Shown here one piece after another: positions 59,894 to 64,000 of a stretch of DNA of 64,000 nucleotides. Both the position numbers and the translations under genes were made by a program. This DNA comes from Agrostemma githago. Taxonomy: Eukaryota > Streptophyta > Magnoliopsida > Caryophyllales > Caryophyllaceae. Each line of letters begins with the position of its first letter. Position 1 is the stretch's first letter. The notes under the pieces were generated by a model. The model was not told where the DNA came from, made no database searches, and saw nothing but the letters and a program-made list of their open reading frames with translations. The DNA is taken from NCBI GenBank assembly GCA_958450325.1, contig OY288246.1:41159619-41223618 (forward strand), in the 5' to 3' direction.

Positions 59894-61534
59894 TGATGGT
59901 CGGGATTTGTCGTGGATCCCAACCGTCAAATAATTAACCAACCGATCCTAGTGGGTAGCTAGGGTAAGTCGGGTCGAATCCACGGGGACGGTAAGAGGCG
60001 TCTAGACTAAGGTCACCCAAATACAAGACTCGGTCAACGAGCTAGGCTAAACTAGAATGATAAGAAGGGGAAGAAGGCTAAGACTATGGCTAAGGAGACG
60101 GAGAAAACAAATAAGGAAAACGGGCTAGGATTAGGTCGGGGTCAAAGGGGTAACGGAATGGTCGAGGAAGAGCTAGAGTGAAGGAGGTAGTAGGGTAATC
60201 TAGGTGTGGTCCGGGCTCTCGCAACTTAGACTCACCTAGAGGTTCCACCTAAAACCCATTTTGGCGACACACATGACAAACGAGGTTACTAGCGTGTTAT
60301 TGTGGCCTAGATCGCATCCGGGCTCTCGCAACTTAGACCGACCTAGGGGTCGTCCTCACCAGGCTCTCGCTACTTAGTGAGGGAACCGAACCCACAAGCA
60401 AACTATTACCCACAAGAGAAAGGCAAGAAAAACAAGCATATGCATACAAGTCATTCAAGCATTTCAACAAACATGTGATATGCATCAAACCAAGAGGAAA
60501 CTCAAATCTTCCACCAACATCTCCAACACACCCTTAATCATCCATCAACACCCAAATCGCCTTACTAACCCTAGCAACAATCTACTCAAACATATCTAAT
60601 ACTAAAACCAACAAGAACAAGAAGAATCAAAACAAGAATCAAAACATCCATAATGAAACTAGTGAAAAAGATGAACTAAGAACAATAAGATGAACAAAGA
60701 TTAAAACTTGGATGATTAAACAAGATAAAGAGTAAAAAGGAAGAGAATATTATACCCTACTAACAAGAGAATGAAAAAGAGAACACTTGCATAGAAGATA
60801 ACCCAAATTCATCCACCAAGGTTGTCAATCTTGGATGGATTCTTCAAGAGATCCAATAATACAAGAATAACTAAGATTAACTACTAATTACCGACTAATC
60901 TACTCTAATCTAAACTAATCTAACCTAAAATAGTCTAGGGATTAGTGGGAAGTAAAGAACATAACATAGGAATACAAGAGGAGGGGTATTTCTAGGGTTA
61001 CAATGGAAAGGGAGATGAAACAAGGCAATCACGGGCTGTAACTGGGCCATCCCGTCCGGGATGAGTTGGTCCCGGTCGGGATGAGGTGGTTCCGGTCGGG
61101 ATGGACCCCTTCCCGGTAGGGAAGGCCTCAAAACAGCAGCTCCTCTTTTGTGCACTTCATCCCGGACGGGTTGAGGTCATACCCGTCGGGGATGAGTCTT
61201 GTAGGCCTCCAATATGATCCTTTTGGTCCCTCCTTGCTTCACATGGACTTCTCATCGATTCTCGGGACTCGGGATCGGGTCTCGGAGGCTCGGGATTGGG
61301 TCCCAAGGTCTCGGGGTCGAATCCAAGGCATCGAGTGATCATTCCTTCACTTCGTTGGCTCCGAAAAGTGTATGTATTGAGTCGGAATCGCTCCAACTCT
61401 TCACGAATGGTCTCGGGAACCTGAAACGAACTAGAGGAAGCATAAGTAGCCCATAAATCGCTCCCAAGGAGCGATTCCACAAGGAAAATGGGACCAAAAC
61501 ACTAAGAAATAGGCACTACAAACTACACTTATCA
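59894..61534 (-). repeat. 3' LTR of a minus-strand LTR element
   Basis: Read on the minus strand it starts TGATAAGTGTAG directly after a polypurine tract (TTAAGTGTGGGGGAGT) and ends ATCCCGACCATCA, 1,641 bp with TG...CA ends. Contains short repeats of CCGGGCTCTCGCAACTTAG (60210, 60308) and of a CGGTCGGGATGAG unit (61050-61100). The candidate target bases are TGTAT (59889-59893); the other end is outside the window, so the duplication cannot be checked. Family not identified; an Athila-like relative is possible. Confidence 0.5.
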
Positions 61535-61550
61535 ACTCCCCCACACTTAA
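61535..61550 (-). other. polypurine tract of the minus-strand LTR element
   Basis: AGTGTGGGGGAGT on the minus strand abutting the LTR start TGATAAG. Upstream of it (minus) is a CTTACTCG...CGAGTAAG inverted repeat. Confidence 0.55.
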
Positions 61551-64000
61551 CTCTTACTCGCCCTCGAGTAAGCAGAAACTAACTACTAAACTAGCCGAGT
61601 GGGTATTAGCGCACCCTACGCCCTTTCCATTCACGCGATAACACTTAGAGGAAAAGTGCTATCCGCAAGGCAAGTGGGGTCTTGCGACAAAACCGTGGAT
61701 GCAACCGGACACAAACACATACACAAACAAACATACAAACAAACACACAAAAGGTTGCACCCAAAAGAAAAGAAATACCGCTTCCCTCAAACAAGCGGTG
61801 AAAGAAGCACCGGTTTAGGACTCAAGGCAAGTGACAACGTTCCCAAACTAGCAATACAAACCAAAATGGACAAAACCCTAATAGTATGACGACAAAGCAA
61901 TAAAAACGTTGGTAACTTACCTCGGTTCCTCCTAACCTTCTAAAAACGTACCACGGGACGATCGGCGGGATGGAAAAAGGATGAACCACGGTGTTAGTCG
62001 ACACTGTAGGTAAGTGAGACCCCGCCCCTTTAGCAAAGAGCCAAGAGGGTCGTCCCATGTCCAAAACCGCCTAACTAGTCCAAGTAAAAAGGTGGAAATA
62101 TGCAAAATGAGGGAGGACCGACCACTACCGCTATCATCCTTCCTAGGGACTCGGTCCTTTGGTAGGCTCTTCACGGTAATGTTCGGAAAAAGGCTTATTT
62201 TGAGATGTGGGGATTATTTTTGTGAGACGGTTTTCTTTTGGCATTTTCTTCTTCTTTTGCATTTTTGCTTTGTTTTGCCATGCCATTTCTTTTTCTTCTT
62301 TTCTATTTTCTCTTTGGCTTTTGTGCCTTTTCTTTTTCTTTCTTTCATTTTCTTTCTTTTTTTCTTTTCTTCGCCCTTTTTGGCTTGATTTGGCTTTTTG
62401 GCATTTCTTTGTGTGACAAGAAAGAGAGAACTCAACAAATTGCAATTTATTGTGTGGATATGTGTAGGAGGTAGGTAAATGGGAGAGTCGGGGAGCGTCC
62501 TTCCCTTCAAACCCACAAAAAGTGGAAAACTTGGACTAATCAAACAATCCTAAACATGGTCACCTAAGGGACGAGACTCGGTAACCAAGACCTTTTCACA
62601 CCGTGGGTGGTCATAATGGTCAAAATGCAAATCCCGTAGTAAGTCCCTAGTAAGCTAGGTGGACTCAAGGTAAAGGACCAACGAATTCATTGATTTAGGG
62701 TCATTCTACTAGACTAAAGTCCAAGACTTGATTTATACTACTAGGAAGGGAAAGTAAACACTCGCACACTAGCCTCTAAACCGGGTTTTCGAAAACCTTT
62801 TACACCCAAGACACAACACAAAACAAAGACGCGACAAAAACAAAAGAAAAAGAAACAAAAGGCAACAAAACAAAATAAAACAAAACAAACAAACAAACAA
62901 ACAATACAAACACCACCCCAAACTTCCAAACAAGCCACCAAATCAACCAAACTTTACAAAGGTCCTCCCGAGCACACAACATCACAATCTCCTCCAAACT
63001 CCACAAGAGATAAAGAAGAAAAAGGGATAAGATGTTACCGGAGGTCTTGAAGGCTCTCCAAAGCTATCGGTGATTCAAGTAACCTATAAGGAAAAAGGGA
63101 GGCAAAACACGCACAACACAACAAATACACGATACATCGACATAAAAGGAAAACACACAAAAGGAAAATCTTTTTGATTTTTATGAAAAAATTTCAAATT
63201 TTTAGGGTTTTCAAATTTTTTTCGAAAAACTACGAAAATAAAACTAACTACGATAGAATATCGCTCCCCCACACTTAAGCCGAGCAATGTCCTCATGCTC
63301 GACCGTAGTGCATGGGAGCACAAAAGAAAAGAAAAGAAACTACGAAAATAAAGCTAAAAATCAAAAATAAAGTGGAGAAAATGGTAGAATGTGTCCGGCC
63401 GGGGTGTAGTCAAGTCACCATGGGCCGAGACAAGAAAAGATATGGATGGGGGAAGAAATAAAAAGAAGGAAATAAAAGGAAATGGGAGGGGGGGACTAGG
63501 TGTAATCAAGTCACCTAGCCCGAATTCCGCCTAAATCCGACTAAATACTACAAAAAAGTGTGAAAATCTTGGAAAATTTGGATTTTGAAATGACTCTCGA
63601 TGTAGTCACGTCATCGAGAGTCGGGAGCAACCATACTAAGGCCTCGAAGGCCACCATGACACAAAGGATATAAGGGAAAGGGAATAAACAAATGAAGACA
63701 AGCTATAAAAATGGAAAAGAGAGGATAGTTGTCGTACCGTACGGTGAGCAACTCACTCGCTCCATCATCTCATAAATCAATATAGGCACTTGCTTGTTGT
63801 CGTCATTGTCATCCTTCTTCAAGCTTGAGAAAACCGCATGGCTAAGGTAGTGGGTTTATAATGGTGTGAGGGGGTGGAAATTGGTGTGTATACCGGTCTA
63901 AAGTTGATAGAAGATGAAGTGAGGATATGAAAATGAAGTATGTGGGTGGTATGATATGAGCAAGGAAGGTAGGGAAGTTGGGTGGGGGTATATAATTGTT
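61551..64000 (-). mobile_element. internal 3' region of the minus-strand LTR element (continues outside window)
   Basis: No supported ORF on either strand. Very biased composition: T/C-rich 62215-62400 and A/C-rich 62810-62910. A second polypurine-like motif (TTAAGTGTGGGGGAG on the minus strand) lies at about 63266-63281, with its own flanking inverted repeat GAGCA...TGCTC. Long untranslated 3' regions are common in Athila-type plant elements, but I cannot assign the family. Confidence 0.4.

Noticed and set aside
59894..64000. Host gene candidates among short ORFs
   Set aside because: All are under about 125 codons, of biased composition and without recognisable domains; the segment is better explained as LTR and untranslated interior of a minus-strand element.

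Overview
The window looks like repeat-dense nuclear DNA of a flowering plant, almost certainly a eudicot. I found no host gene, rRNA or tRNA I can support; nearly everything is transposable element or microsatellite. Three elements match the published layout of the Retand group (Ty3/gypsy, Tat lineage) first described in Silene latifolia: gag-pol, then an amplified tandem repeat, then two antisense ORFs before the 3' LTR. That makes Caryophyllales, perhaps Silene, a reasonable guess, but this is inference.

Layout. (1) 1-17468: the 3' part of Retand-like element A, on the + strand. Its first antisense ORF is split by a 9.8-kb non-autonomous Ogre-like LTR element (4227-13992) with GGGT on both sides. 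(2) 17512-26703: complete element B with an AATAA duplication, a heavily broken gag-pol and no first antisense ORF. (3) 26806-39302: complete element C with an ATAAT duplication, two 678-bp LTRs differing at only five positions, a 1,907-codon gag-pol broken by just two TGA codons, nine 125-bp repeats and both antisense ORFs. (4) 39577-41187: the 3' part of a LINE whose C-terminus resembles restriction-like endonuclease (RLE) non-LTR elements. (5) 41241-59297: four L1-type LINEs in a head-to-tail row, three of them with intact 5' ends. (6) 52884-53171 and 59511-59893: CACTA-like ends and two halves of a MITE-like element. (7) 59894-64000: the 3' LTR and internal region of a minus-strand LTR element.

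The organising principle is an (AAT)n microsatellite. Nine AAT tracts separate the elements, including one perfect run of about 1,122 bp. Both complete Retand copies have target duplications made only of AAT sequence, and the L1-like and RLE-like LINEs abut AAT tracts too, all in the same orientation. The region reads as a microsatellite landing pad used by three unrelated integration mechanisms.

The most unusual genetic system is the antisense module of the Retand elements. ORF1 carries a spliceosomal-type intron at the same place in A and C, and each antisense ORF has a TATA box at a conserved distance upstream of its start. This suggests independently transcribed genes carried backwards inside a retrotransposon, where the intron escapes removal because the replicating RNA is the opposite strand.
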